NCBI RefSeq assembly: GCF_008364845.1
Contig: NZ_VTTP01000013.1
Location: forward strand, 1 to 64,000
From: Actinotalea subterranea
Lineage (GTDB): Bacteria > Actinomycetota > Actinomycetes > Actinomycetales > Cellulomonadaceae
Length of the DNA: 64,000 nt
Direction of reading: 5' to 3'
Of this stretch, positions 43,403 through 52,256 are shown in pieces. The position numbers and the translations under genes are program-made. The first letter of the stretch is position 1. Each line of letters begins with the position of its first letter. The notes beneath the pieces were generated by a model. It saw only the letters and a list, made by a program, of their open reading frames with translations. It did no database searches and was not told the origin of the DNA.

Positions 43403-44380
43403 TCAGCCGGAGTGCGCGGCGCCCGCGTCGCCGTCGGCCCGCACGGAGGCCTGCGCGAGGGCGTCGACCTCGGCGGCCGTGAGCTCGAGGGTCGCCGAGG
43501 CGAGGAGGTCCGCGAGCTGGTCGACCGTCCGTGCGCTCGCGATCGGCGCGACGACCGTGGGCTGCATGCGCAGCCACGCGAGGGCCACCGCTGCCACGGA
43601 CGTCCGGTGCGCCGCCGCGACGTCGTCGAGGGCCGCCAGGACGCGTCGGCCCCGGTCGTCGAGGTAGGCCGCGGCGGAGCCGGCGCGCGGGCTGTCGACG
43701 GCGGGACCGCCGTCGCGGTACTTGCCGGCGAGGAAGCCCCGCGCCAGGCCGAAGTACGGCAGGACGCCGAGGCCGTAGCGCTCGGCGCGGTCGCGCAGCG
43801 CGCCCTCGAACTCACGCTCGAGGAGGTTGTAGTGCGGCTGCAGGGCCACCGGTCGGTGGAGGCCGTCGCGCTCGGCCACGGCCATCCACTCGTCGATGCG
43901 CTCGGGCGTGTAGTTCGACAGGCCGACGTCCTTGACCAGGCCGTCGTCGACCAGCGCCGAGAAGGCGCCGGCGGTCTCGGCGAGCGGCACGCCCGCGTCG
44001 TCGAAGTGCGCGTAGTACAGGTCGATCCGGTCCGTGCCGAGCCGGCGCAGGGACGCCTCTGCGGCCGCCCGGACCGTGGCCGGGGCGAGCCCGGAGAAGT
44101 CGGGGTGGGTGCTGACCTTCGTGGCGACCACCACGTCGTCGCGGCGCCCGCGGCGGGCGAGCCACCGGCCGATGAGGGTCTCGCTCTCACCGCCCGTGTG
44201 CCCGGGGACCCAGGCGGAGTAGCCGTCGGCCGTGTCGACCATGACCCCTCCGGCGTCGGCGAACGCGTCCAGCACCGCGAGGGTGCTGGGCTCGTCGGCC
44301 GTCCACCCGAACACGTTGCCGCCGAGCACGAGCGGGAAGCGGCGCAGGGCGGCCAGTGAGTGCGCGGCGGTCGTGGTCAT
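43403..44380 (-). CDS. Aldo/keto reductase
   Basis: This 325-residue NADP-dependent oxidoreductase has the complete tetrad pattern: Asp and Tyr in MVDTADGYSAW, Lys in VVATKVS and His in DLYYAHFDD. The cofactor end reads IASARTVDQLADLL. It belongs to the Tas/YajO-like group. The ATG at 44380 follows GAGGAG. It is not closely similar to the reductase at 25563. The substrate is unknown. Confidence 0.9.
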   Translation of the reverse strand: MTTTAAHSLAALRRFPLVLGGNVFGWTADEPSTLAVLDAFADAGGVMVDTADGYSAWVPGHTGGESETLIGRWLARRGRRDDVVVATKVSTHPDFSGLAPATVRAAAEASLRRLGTDRIDLYYAHFDDAGVPLAETAGAFSALVDDGLVKDVGLSNYTPERIDEWMAVAERDGLHRPVALQPHYNLLEREFEGALRDRAERYGLGVLPYFGLARGFLAGKYRDGGPAVDSPRAGSAAAYLDDRGRRVLAALDDVAAAHRTSVAAVALAWLRMQPTVVAPIASARTVDQLADLLASATLELTAAEVDALAQASVRADGDAGAAHSG

Positions 44381-44438
44381 GCGGGCTCCTCGGGGGTGGG
44401 GCTGTGCGGCTCGGGGCCGGCGGGTCGTCCCGCGGGCC

Positions 44439-44453
44439 GTTGCCTGGGGCAAC
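44439..44453 (-). terminator. Small hairpin between the DUF3237 and aldo/keto reductase genes
   Basis: GTTGCC and GGCAAC pair around TGG, 42 bases after the DUF3237 stop on the minus strand. It may end the esterase operon before the reductase promoter. Confidence 0.4.
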
Positions 44454-44494
44454 TCGGGTGCGCCGTCCGGTGTTCCCGACGCGCCGACGTGCCG

Positions 44495-44914
44495 CTAGCC
44501 CTGGGCGGTGATCAGGTGCACCTCGATGCGCACGCGGTCGGTCGAGACCGGCGGGGTGAGCACCCCGACGAAGAAGCCCGTCGCCAGCCACGTGGGGCCG
44601 CCGGCGCCGACCTCGAACGTCGGTCGGGTCAGGATCAGGGGCGACCGGCCGTCGTGGACCCCCTCGTTGAGGACCGACACGACCGCACCGTCGTCGGTCC
44701 GCAGCTCGTACCGCGCCCACAGGTGCACGGAGCCGTCGGCGCGCACGACGTTCCAGTCGGCCCCGCCGGGCAGCACGGTGCCGCTGAGCCCGTCGCTGAC
44801 GGTGCCGCCGAGGATCGGGATGACCCGCCGGAAGCCGGCTGCCGTCGCGCCGACCTCGACGGGTGCCCCGATGACCGCCTCGATCGTGAACGCGTGCCGC
44901 TGGCTCAGCTCCAC
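44495..44914 (-). CDS. DUF3237 family protein
   Basis: This 139-residue protein matches DUF3237 (FTIEAVIGAPVEVGATAAGFRRVIPILGGTVSG-like start, ADWNVVRADGSVHLWARYELRTDDGAVV in the middle). The family is beta-barrel-like and of unknown function, often found with esterases or catabolic genes. The GTG at 44914 lies ten bases inside the esterase gene and has AGGGGG upstream. It is therefore coupled to the CE7 esterase. Confidence 0.8.
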   Translation of the reverse strand: MELSQRHAFTIEAVIGAPVEVGATAAGFRRVIPILGGTVSDGLSGTVLPGGADWNVVRADGSVHLWARYELRTDDGAVVSVLNEGVHDGRSPLILTRPTFEVGAGGPTWLATGFFVGVLTPPVSTDRVRIEVHLITAQG

Positions 44915-45912
44915 GGCCCGGCCCCCTGCACGGCCGCGTCGGTGCCCGTCGCGAGGTCTGCGAGGAACCGCGCGTGCTCGGGCCAGCGTGCGACCCCGCC
45001 GCCCTCGTGGTTGTTGTACGGGTAGACGGTGATGTCCTTGGGCCCGGCGTAGCGGTTGTACGCGGCGAACACGGTCGACGGCGGGCAGATCACGTCGAGG
45101 AGCGCCGCGGAGAAGAACGCCGGTGCGGTGGCCCGTCGGGCGAAGTGGACGCCGTCCACGTAGGACAGGGTCCGCAGCACGGTGTCGACGCGGTCGCGGT
45201 GCACGGCCAGGTAGCGGGCGACCTCGGCGTACGGGTCCGCGTCGGTCATCCCCACCGCGCGCGAGAAGTGGCAGCAGAACGGGACGTCGACGAGCGCCGC
45301 AGCGAGGCCGTCCTGGAGCCCGGCGACGGCGAGCGCCGTCCCGCCGCCCTGGCTGACGCCCGCGACGACCACCCGGGCGGGGTCGATCCCCGGCAGGCCG
45401 CGCACGGCGTCGACGCACCGCACGGCGTCGGTGAACAGCCGCCGGTAGTAGTAGGTCTCGGGCGCCTCGATGCCGCGCGTCGTGAAGCCGGGGACCGCCG
45501 GGCCGGCCCCGTGCGGGTCGGCTGTGCCGCCGCCCCCGCCCCACACGGATCCCTGGCCGCGCGAGTCCATGACCACGTAGGCGTACCCCGCCGACGGCCA
45601 CGCGAGGTGCTCGTGCGGCAGGCCCCGTCCGCCGCCGTAGCCGACGTACTCCACGACCACGGGCAGCGGGCCCGGTGCGCCGGCGGGGCGCAGGTACCAG
45701 GCCTTGACGGGGTCGCCCGCGAAGCCCGGGAACGTCACGTCGTGCACCTCGACCCCGGTGAGCGCGGTCACAACGGGTGTCACCGTCACGTGGGCGTCGA
45801 GCGCGCGCGACTCCTCGAGGGTCGTCGCCCAGAAGGTGTCGAAGTCGTCGGGTGCCTCGATCTCGGGCGCGTAGTCACGCAGGGCCTCGAGGGGCATGTC
45901 GAAACGCGGCAC
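44905..45912 (-). CDS. CE7 acetyl-xylan esterase / cephalosporin-C deacetylase
   Basis: This 335-residue alpha/beta hydrolase has the CE7 signature set: DSRGQG (116-121), nucleophile S187 in GVSQGG, D273 in LLDVICPP and H302 in NNHEGG. It has no signal peptide, so it should deacetylate imported acetylated oligosaccharides in the cytoplasm. The family usually acts as hexamers. It is divergent from the importer operon at 47022, together with a second esterase. Confidence 0.92.
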   Translation of the reverse strand: MPRFDMPLEALRDYAPEIEAPDDFDTFWATTLEESRALDAHVTVTPVVTALTGVEVHDVTFPGFAGDPVKAWYLRPAGAPGPLPVVVEYVGYGGGRGLPHEHLAWPSAGYAYVVMDSRGQGSVWGGGGGTADPHGAGPAVPGFTTRGIEAPETYYYRRLFTDAVRCVDAVRGLPGIDPARVVVAGVSQGGGTALAVAGLQDGLAAALVDVPFCCHFSRAVGMTDADPYAEVARYLAVHRDRVDTVLRTLSYVDGVHFARRATAPAFFSAALLDVICPPSTVFAAYNRYAGPKDITVYPYNNHEGGGVARWPEHARFLADLATGTDAAVQGAGPWS

Positions 45913-45970
45913 GGCGGGTCCTTCCTGTCTCGGTCCCCGGCGCCGCGTCTCGCGCGGCGCCGGCGTGCTC

Positions 45971-45998
45971 GGGTGCCGGGCCCGGGGTGCCGGGCCCG
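45971..45998. repeat. Exact 14-base tandem duplication
   Basis: GGGTGCCGGGCCCG occurs twice without spacing between the two esterase genes, upstream of the CE7 start on the minus strand. Each unit contains the palindrome CGGGCCCG. It may be a slippage product or a doubled protein-binding site. Confidence 0.7.
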
Positions 45999-46008
45999 GA
46001 CGGGTCGG

Positions 46009-46824
46009 TCAGGCGCCCGGTCGCGCCGCGACGGGGGCCGTGTGACGGACGAGGAACGCAAGGGTGCGGTCGTAGAGGACCTCGCGTGCGCCGACGCTGC
46101 TCCAGCCGTGGTCCGCGCCGTCGACGACCGTGATCTCGGCCCGATCCCCGTACACGTCCCCGTAGGCGAGCGCGTACGACGACGGGACGATGGCGTCGTC
46201 CGCGCCGTGCATGACCAGCACGGGCCCCTCGTAGCCCCGGGCCTGCGCGTAGGGGTCGAACCGCGCGGCCGCGTCGACGTACGCGGCGGAGAGCCGCAGC
46301 CCCAGGAAGTCCACGTAGCCCGTGGTCGCGAGGTCCCCGAACGGTCGGCCCTGGATGGACCCTCCCCGGAGCTCGTCAGCGAACACGGCGGCCGGCGACC
46401 AGAAGACCATGGACGCGACAGGCGTCCGCAGCCGCGCGGCGGCGACGCCCGCGACGACGGCGCCCATGCTCATGCCGAGGAGGCTCACGGAGCGCGGCCG
46501 GAGCGTGGGGTGGTCGGCGAGCCACGTGATCGCGCCGACCGCGTCCTCGACCTCGGTCTCGATCGTGATCCGGTCGAACTCGCCGTCGCTCTCGCCGTGG
46601 GCGACCCGGTCGAACGAGGCGACCGTGAACCCGCGTGCGCACAGCTCACGCGCGAGCCCCATGAACAGCCCGAGCGCCTCCGTCCTCGTCGACGCGAAGC
46701 CGTGGTGCAGGACCACGAGGTCGGTCCCCGCGGCGCACGCGGGGCCGTCGCCGGCGGGGTGGTAGAGCGAGCCGCGCATGACGGCGCCCGCCGGCGTCGA
46801 CCAGCTCAGGGGGGTGACGTCCAC
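46009..46824 (-). CDS. Alpha/beta hydrolase, cinnamoyl/feruloyl-esterase-like
   Basis: This 271-residue cytoplasmic hydrolase has the HHGFASTRTEA oxyanion region (40-50), nucleophile S119 in LGMSMGA, a late Asp in MHGADDAIVP and His in DGADHGW. The layout resembles cinnamoyl esterases of intestinal and plant-degrading bacteria. It probably removes an acyl group from imported plant-wall fragments. It precedes the CE7 gene by 96 bases and is divergent from the importer at 47022. Confidence 0.8.
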   Translation of the reverse strand: MDVTPLSWSTPAGAVMRGSLYHPAGDGPACAAGTDLVVLHHGFASTRTEALGLFMGLARELCARGFTVASFDRVAHGESDGEFDRITIETEVEDAVGAITWLADHPTLRPRSVSLLGMSMGAVVAGVAAARLRTPVASMVFWSPAAVFADELRGGSIQGRPFGDLATTGYVDFLGLRLSAAYVDAAARFDPYAQARGYEGPVLVMHGADDAIVPSSYALAYGDVYGDRAEITVVDGADHGWSSVGAREVLYDRTLAFLVRHTAPVAARPGA

Positions 46825-46967
46825 CGTGGTCCTCTCGTCGTCGCCGGGTGCCTACCGCCCGGCTGAGCCATCGCACCAGGTCGTCCCGGCGCGTTCAACC
46901 GCCGCATGGCGGGCGCGGCCCCCGGACCTTCGTCGTCGTGGCGGTGTCGGCGCCGCACGGGCCGCGA

Positions 46968-46979
46968 GGACAGTTGTCC
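46968..46979. promoter_or_regulatory. Inverted repeat upstream of the third sugar importer
   Basis: GGACA and TGTCC flank GT, with further partial complementarity (CCGC left, GCGG right). It lies 42 bases before the binding-protein start in the divergent region shared with the esterases. It is a candidate operator for the locus regulator at 51204. Confidence 0.45.
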
Positions 46980-47021
46980 GCGGGTGCTGAAGCGCAGCGC
47001 CGGTACTTCAAGGGAGAAGCC

Positions 47022-48398
47022 ATGCGTCTGACCACGACCAGGGGTGCACGCAGGAGAGCGGTGGGGCTGGCGCTCGTCGGGGTCGCCGGCGTCCTGCTCG
47101 CCGGGTGCACGCCCGGCGGCTCGGCACCAGCCGAGACCCCCGCGGCGAGCGCCACACCGGTGAACACCGCCCTCACGGAGGAGGAGGTCGTCCTCGACGT
47201 CTACCTCGAGACCAACTTCCAGGACGCGTTCAAGGCGCTCGCGGAGGAGTTCACGAGCCAGCACCCGAACGTCACCTTCACGTTCCAGGCGGACACGACC
47301 GCGAACCTGTCGCAGAACGCCACCAAGATCATCTCGGGTGACGCCCCGCCGGACCTCGTGCGCTACACCTCGGTCGCCCAGGCAGCCAAGGACGGGATCG
47401 TCGCGAACCTCGACGGCTACGCCGAGGCGTACGGCTGGGACGCGTGGCCCACCGGCACGATGGACCAGCTCCGCACGCCGGGTGACGGCTCCCGTGGGGC
47501 GGGCTCGCTGTACGGGCTCGGCATCGGCTACTCGGTCACGGGCGTCTACTACAACAAGGCGCTCGCGGCGGAGCTGGGGCTCACGATCCCGCCGACGACG
47601 ATCGACGAGTTCGAGGAGCAGCTCGCGGTCGCCAAGGCCGCCGGTGAGCTCCCGATCAGCTCCGGCAACAAGGACTTCATGGTCAACTTCCCCTTCCAGG
47701 CGCTGCAGAACCAGTACGCCCTGCGCACGCCCACGGGGCTCGACGACCTCAAGCACTTCGCGTATGCGCGCCCCGACTCCACGTTCGAGCTCGACTCGTC
47801 CCTCGCGGCCGCGCAGAAGATCCAGGAGTGGGCCCAGAAGGGCTACTTCCCCGACGACGCGAACGCCATCGACTACATGGGCGACATCGGCGGGTTCTCC
47901 GGCGGTGAGGGCCTCTTCATGTTCAACGGCGACTGGGCCGCCGCGCAGATCGACGGTATCGCCCCCGGCGCCTTCGGCTTCTTCCTGTTCCCCGGTGAGA
48001 CGGCGGACAGCCGGGCCATCGCGATGTCCGCGCCCGCCACATACGTCGTGCCCGCACAGGCGGCGGACAAGGACGCGATGGCGTACTTCCTCAACTGGGT
48101 GCACACCGACGAGGGGGCGCGTCAGATCGTGCTCGACGTGACCGGCTCGACCCCCGGCGGTCCGGCGGAGCTCGCGCAGCCCACGCCCAAGGAGGGCACC
48201 CTCGCGGTCGAGACCCTCGCCGCGGCCCAGGTGGTGTCGCAGAGCGACGGGGCCATCGACTTCACGGCCAACTCGACGCCCGGCATCTTCACGGCCGTCA
48301 TCGGCCCCAACCTGCAGCTGCTCATCAGCGACCGGATCACCCCCGAGGAGTACGTGACGGCGGTCCAGACCGGGTACGAGACCGAGCTCGGGCGATGA
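47022..48398 (+). CDS. Sugar ABC transporter substrate-binding lipoprotein (esterase locus)
   Basis: This 458-residue binding protein has a twin-arginine-like basic start (RGARRRAVG), a hydrophobic stretch and a lipobox LLAGC (Cys about 28). The mature domain is CUT1 family 1, with a YSVTGVYYNKALAAELGL hinge segment. ATG 47022 follows AGGGAGAAG. It opens a five-gene operon whose neighbours are three esterases, so an acylated oligosaccharide is a likely ligand. Its stop overlaps the next start in ATGA. Confidence 0.9.
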   Translation: MRLTTTRGARRRAVGLALVGVAGVLLAGCTPGGSAPAETPAASATPVNTALTEEEVVLDVYLETNFQDAFKALAEEFTSQHPNVTFTFQADTTANLSQNATKIISGDAPPDLVRYTSVAQAAKDGIVANLDGYAEAYGWDAWPTGTMDQLRTPGDGSRGAGSLYGLGIGYSVTGVYYNKALAAELGLTIPPTTIDEFEEQLAVAKAAGELPISSGNKDFMVNFPFQALQNQYALRTPTGLDDLKHFAYARPDSTFELDSSLAAAQKIQEWAQKGYFPDDANAIDYMGDIGGFSGGEGLFMFNGDWAAAQIDGIAPGAFGFFLFPGETADSRAIAMSAPATYVVPAQAADKDAMAYFLNWVHTDEGARQIVLDVTGSTPGGPAELAQPTPKEGTLAVETLAAAQVVSQSDGAIDFTANSTPGIFTAVIGPNLQLLISDRITPEEYVTAVQTGYETELGR

Positions 48399-49345
48399 CC
48401 GCAGTGACTCGAGGCAGCGCCGGCGCGGTGGAGCTCGCTCCACCGGCCGGCGGTGCCGGTCGCGACGCCCGCAGGCCGCGGGGGCCCCGTCGCCGATGGC
48501 TCGCCTGGGGTTACGTCGCGCCGGCCATGGCGCTCTACGCGGTCCTCGTGCTGGGCCCGTTCGGCCTCTCGGTGCAGTACTCGTTCTTCGACTGGAACGG
48601 CATCGGCACCGCCGTGTGGGTGGGCCTCGAGAACTACGTCGAGGTGTTCGCGGACCCGTCCCGACTGAACGCCCTGCTCAACGCGTTCAAGCTGATCTTC
48701 TTCTACTCGGTGCTGTCGGTCGCCCTGGGCCTGCTCGCGGCGACGCTGACGCGTTCCCTGGAGTCCCGGTGGAGCCGTGCGGCCCAGACGATCCTGTTCC
48801 TGCCCCAGGTCGTCCCCCTCGTCGGGGCCGGCATCGCCTGGAGCTGGCTCTACGCCACGGACGGTGCCGTCAACCAGGCGTTGCGGGCGGTCGGGCTGGG
48901 CGCGCTCGCCCGCCCGTGGCTCGCCGACTTCACGTGGGCGCTGCCGGCCATCGGCCTCGTCGGCACCTGGGTGCTGATCGGCTTCTGCACGATGCTCTTC
49001 AGCGCCGGGATGTCCAAGATCGACCCTGCCCTGTACGACGCCGCGAGCGTCGACGGCGCGGGTGCCGTGCGGACGTTCTTCGCAGTGACCCTGCCCGGCC
49101 TGCGCAACGAGGTCGCCGTCGCCGTGACCGTGACCCTCATCAGCGCCCTGAAGAGCTTCGACGTCGTGTACGTCATGACGCTCGGCGGTCCCGGCCGGGC
49201 GACGATGGTGCCCGGCGTCGACGTCTACCAGCTCACGTTCAACCAGGCGCGTGTCGGTGCCGGGTCCGCGATGGGCGTGGTCCTCATGGTGCTCGTCCTT
49301 CTGGTCGTCATCCCCATCCAGCGAGTCGTGCGAGGTCGGTCGTGA
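48395..49345 (+). CDS. Sugar ABC transporter permease (MalF type, esterase locus)
   Basis: This 316-residue permease has a 35-residue cytoplasmic Arg-rich tail and six membrane helices. The EAA loop reads ALYDAASVDGAGAVRTFFAVTLP. Both ends overlap the neighbouring genes by four bases, so expression is tightly coupled. Confidence 0.92.
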   Translation: MTAVTRGSAGAVELAPPAGGAGRDARRPRGPRRRWLAWGYVAPAMALYAVLVLGPFGLSVQYSFFDWNGIGTAVWVGLENYVEVFADPSRLNALLNAFKLIFFYSVLSVALGLLAATLTRSLESRWSRAAQTILFLPQVVPLVGAGIAWSWLYATDGAVNQALRAVGLGALARPWLADFTWALPAIGLVGTWVLIGFCTMLFSAGMSKIDPALYDAASVDGAGAVRTFFAVTLPGLRNEVAVAVTVTLISALKSFDVVYVMTLGGPGRATMVPGVDVYQLTFNQARVGAGSAMGVVLMVLVLLVVIPIQRVVRGRS

Positions 49346-50175
49346 GCGTCAGACGTATCGGGAAGGCCGAGAAGTGGTCCGGCCGGGTGATCCTCACAGG
49401 GCTCGTCGCCTTCACCCTGCTGCCGTTCGCCGGCATGCTGAGCGCCGCGCTCCAGGAGCCGGGGAGCGCACCGACGGGGATGAGCTTCTCGTTCCCGCTG
49501 CACCTGGAGAACTTCGTCACCGCGTTCCAGGTCGCACGGCTGCCGGAGCTCATGTGGTCGAGCGTCCTGCTCGTCGTCATGGTCGTGCCCGCGTCGCTCG
49601 TGCTGTCGCTGCTCGCCGCGTACGGGCTCGAGGTGCTGCGCGTGCCGGGCCGGGCGATCGCCCTGGGAGTCCTGCTCCTCGGCCTCACGATCCCGTTCGA
49701 GGGCCTCATCTGGCCCCTCTACTACATGATGCGGAACTGGGGGCTGCACAACACCCAGATCGCGATCGCACTGCCCCTCATCGCGCTCTACCTGCCGTTC
49801 GGCGTCCTGTGGATGCGGGCGCACTTCCAGGGCGTGCCCAAGGAGCTCGACGAGGCCGCGGCGCTCGACGGGGCCGGCTCGTGGCGTGCGCTGCGGCTCA
49901 TCCACGCTCCGCTCGCCAAGCCCGCGCTCTCGACGCTGACCGTGCTGTTCAGCCTCTGGACGTGGAACCAGTTCATCATCGCGCTCGTGATGATGGACGA
50001 CCCGCTCAAGCGGACCGTCGCGGGCGCGCTCGGCGCGTTCCAGGGTGAGCACGGCACGGACATCGTGCTGCTCTCCGCTGGTGCGTTGCTCATCATGGCG
50101 CCCACCATCGTGGTGTTCCTGCTCTTCCAGAAGCAGTTCGTCGCCGCACTCCTCCAGGGATCGGTCAAGGGATGA
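49342..50175 (+). CDS. Sugar ABC transporter permease (MalG type, esterase locus)
   Basis: This 277-residue permease has six membrane helices and the EAA loop ELDEAAALDGAGSWRALRLIHAP. The GTG at 49342 overlaps the upstream stop, and its own stop overlaps the esterase ATG. It completes the third importer channel. No ATPase gene accompanies it. Confidence 0.92.
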   Translation: MSVRRIGKAEKWSGRVILTGLVAFTLLPFAGMLSAALQEPGSAPTGMSFSFPLHLENFVTAFQVARLPELMWSSVLLVVMVVPASLVLSLLAAYGLEVLRVPGRAIALGVLLLGLTIPFEGLIWPLYYMMRNWGLHNTQIAIALPLIALYLPFGVLWMRAHFQGVPKELDEAAALDGAGSWRALRLIHAPLAKPALSTLTVLFSLWTWNQFIIALVMMDDPLKRTVAGALGAFQGEHGTDIVLLSAGALLIMAPTIVVFLLFQKQFVAALLQGSVKG

Positions 50176-51155
50176 CACTCCGCAACGCAGCACCACTGCC
50201 CGCACCGCCGTTCGACTCGGAGTCCGCGGCCGCGCTCGCGCTCACCGTCGGCACGCCGTCGCCCCTGACCGCCGACGACATCGGGGAGCGGCGGCGGGTC
50301 GAGGCCGGCGACGCCGCGGCGATGACGAGGCACATCGAGGAGCTCGGCCTCGTCCGGGTCGACGAGGAGATCCCGGTCGCGGACGGCGCGACGATCACCC
50401 TGAGCCTGGTCCACCGGCGCGACCGCATCCCGACGAGCCCGCTGATCTACTACATGCACGGCGGCGGGATGATCCTCGGCAACCGGTGGAGCGGTGCGGA
50501 CGTGTTCCTCGAGTGGATCGAGCGGTACAACGCCGTCGTCGCCACCGTCGAGTACCGCCTGGCCCCCGAGCACAGGTTCCCCGTCCCGCAGCAGGACTGC
50601 TACGCGGGCCTGCGGTGGCTCGAGGACAACGCGGGCCGCCTCGGGCTGACCCTCGAGACGGCCCTCCTCGCCGGCATCAGCGCCGGGGGAGGGCTCGCCG
50701 CCTCCGTCGCGCAGATGGTCCGCGACGCGAACGGGCCGCGCCTGGCGGGTCAGCTCCTGCTCGCACCGATGCTCGACGACAGGGTGACCCGCTCCGCGCG
50801 GCAGTTCCCGTCGGGCATCTGGAACTCGACGGAGAACGAGCTGGGCTGGCGCTCGCTGCTGGGCGACCTCTACGGCTCGGACGACGTCCCGGCCTACGCG
50901 GCGCCCGCACGCGCGGAGCGCTTCGACAACCTGCCGCCCGCGTTCATCGAGGTCGGCAGCGCCGAGGTGTTCCGTGACGAGGCGGTCGCCTATGCTTCCG
51001 ACATCTGGGCGGCCGGCGGCCAGGCCGAGCTCCACGTGTGGGCGGGTGCTTTCCACGGCTTCCAGCTGTTCGAGCACACCACGCTCGCGAGGGGGGCTCG
51101 GGACGCGGTGCGCAACTGGCTGGACCGCGCGCTCGGGTACTCCGGCCGCGACTGA
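50172..51155 (+). CDS. HSL-type alpha/beta hydrolase (esterase)
   Basis: This 327-residue cytoplasmic protein has the hormone-sensitive-lipase family signature HGGG (96-99), nucleophile S170 in GISAGGG, the YRLAPEHRFP segment, a late Glu/Asp in IEVGSAEVFRDE and His in AFHGFQLF. It should hydrolyse short acyl esters. It is fused into the importer operon by an ATGA overlap, so it probably acts on the imported compound. Confidence 0.9.
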   Translation: MTLRNAAPLPAPPFDSESAAALALTVGTPSPLTADDIGERRRVEAGDAAAMTRHIEELGLVRVDEEIPVADGATITLSLVHRRDRIPTSPLIYYMHGGGMILGNRWSGADVFLEWIERYNAVVATVEYRLAPEHRFPVPQQDCYAGLRWLEDNAGRLGLTLETALLAGISAGGGLAASVAQMVRDANGPRLAGQLLLAPMLDDRVTRSARQFPSGIWNSTENELGWRSLLGDLYGSDDVPAYAAPARAERFDNLPPAFIEVGSAEVFRDEAVAYASDIWAAGGQAELHVWAGAFHGFQLFEHTTLARGARDAVRNWLDRALGYSGRD

Positions 51156-51203
51156 CGGAGGGCGCGCGACGATGCGAACGTCCCAGCACGGCCCCACGGG
51201 CTG

Positions 51204-52244
51204 ATGAGAGAGCTCCTTCAGCGACTCAGCGCCCTCGACGAGGACGCCTCCGCCGCCGTGAAGATCATCACGTACTTCGACACGCTGCTGCGCCGCAAGG
51301 CGGGCCTCGAGCCGTTCGTGCGTGGCGCCGCGGTGCTGTCGGGGTGGCCGGCGGGGTTCGCGCACCCGCTGCACCAGCTCTGGATCCGCGTCGACCCGTC
51401 GGGGAACGTGGCGCCCGCCGTCGAGGGTGTCGACGTCGTCCGGGAGTGGCCGCACCTGGAGTTCGACGACGGCTCCGGGGCCCTGGTCTGGATCGAGCGG
51501 CCGGGCGGGAGCAGCGCGAACGACATGGTCACGCTCGAGCGGCTCTCCGCCGGGCTGCGGCTCACGCTCGAGCGGGTCAGCCCCGTCGACCTGGACGACG
51601 CCGGGGCGGTCGAGATCCTCGTCTCGGCCACGTCGACGGACGACTCCCGGCGCAAGGCCGCCCGCAGGCTGCGGCTGCCCGTCGACCGGCCGCTGCGCGT
51701 CGTGGTCGCGCCGCCTGACGAGCCGATGCCCGACGGGATGCGGTCGACGCTCGTGGAGTCCTCGCTGGGCACGATCCGGGCGGGCGTCGCCGAGCCCACG
51801 ACCGAGCGGTGGCCGGCGCGCTGCGGGGTGGGGACCGCGACGTCGCTGCACGGGCTGCCGCAGTCGTTCGCGCAGGCCCTCGTCGCCGTCCGCCTCGTCT
51901 CCCGGCTGTCACCCGTCGTGCACTGGGACGAGCTGGGCGTGCTCGGTCCCTTCCTGACGGCGGCCGAGGGGACGGTGGGGGAGCACCCGGACCTGGAACG
52001 GGTGGCCGCCCTGGCCGCCGAGCCGTGGGGCCTGGAGACCCTCGAGGCGCTCGCCGCGACCGACTCCGTGCGCGCCGCGGCGCAGGTCCTGGGCCTGCAC
52101 CACTCGACGCTCCAGAGCCGGCTGACGCGCATGCAGCGCGACCTCGGCTTCGACGTGACCGCGGCGCACGGTCGCCACCGCGCGCTCGTCGCGCTCAGCC
52201 TGCACCGCCTGCGGACCGTCCGGTTCGCGGCCACGCAGGACTGA
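51204..52244 (+). CDS. PucR-like transcriptional regulator
   Basis: This 346-residue protein has a C-terminal helix-turn-helix of the PucR/CdaR type (LETLEALAATDSVRAAAQVLGLHHSTLQSRLTRM). The N-terminal region (about 1-250) is not a recognised PucR domain; it begins with a helical segment ending FDTLLRRKAGLEPFVRGAA. It lies 48 bases after the esterase gene, the last gene of the importer operon, and likely regulates it. The effector is unknown. Confidence 0.75.
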   Translation: MRELLQRLSALDEDASAAVKIITYFDTLLRRKAGLEPFVRGAAVLSGWPAGFAHPLHQLWIRVDPSGNVAPAVEGVDVVREWPHLEFDDGSGALVWIERPGGSSANDMVTLERLSAGLRLTLERVSPVDLDDAGAVEILVSATSTDDSRRKAARRLRLPVDRPLRVVVAPPDEPMPDGMRSTLVESSLGTIRAGVAEPTTERWPARCGVGTATSLHGLPQSFAQALVAVRLVSRLSPVVHWDELGVLGPFLTAAEGTVGEHPDLERVAALAAEPWGLETLEALAATDSVRAAAQVLGLHHSTLQSRLTRMQRDLGFDVTAAHGRHRALVALSLHRLRTVRFAATQD

Positions 52245-52256
52245 CCGGGGCGTACC

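Noticed and set aside
41723-44380. P450, TfoX-N and aldo/keto reductase as part of an antibiotic biosynthesis cluster
   Set aside because: There is no synthase, carrier protein, tailoring set or ferredoxin, and the genes are on different strands separated by a bidirectional terminator.
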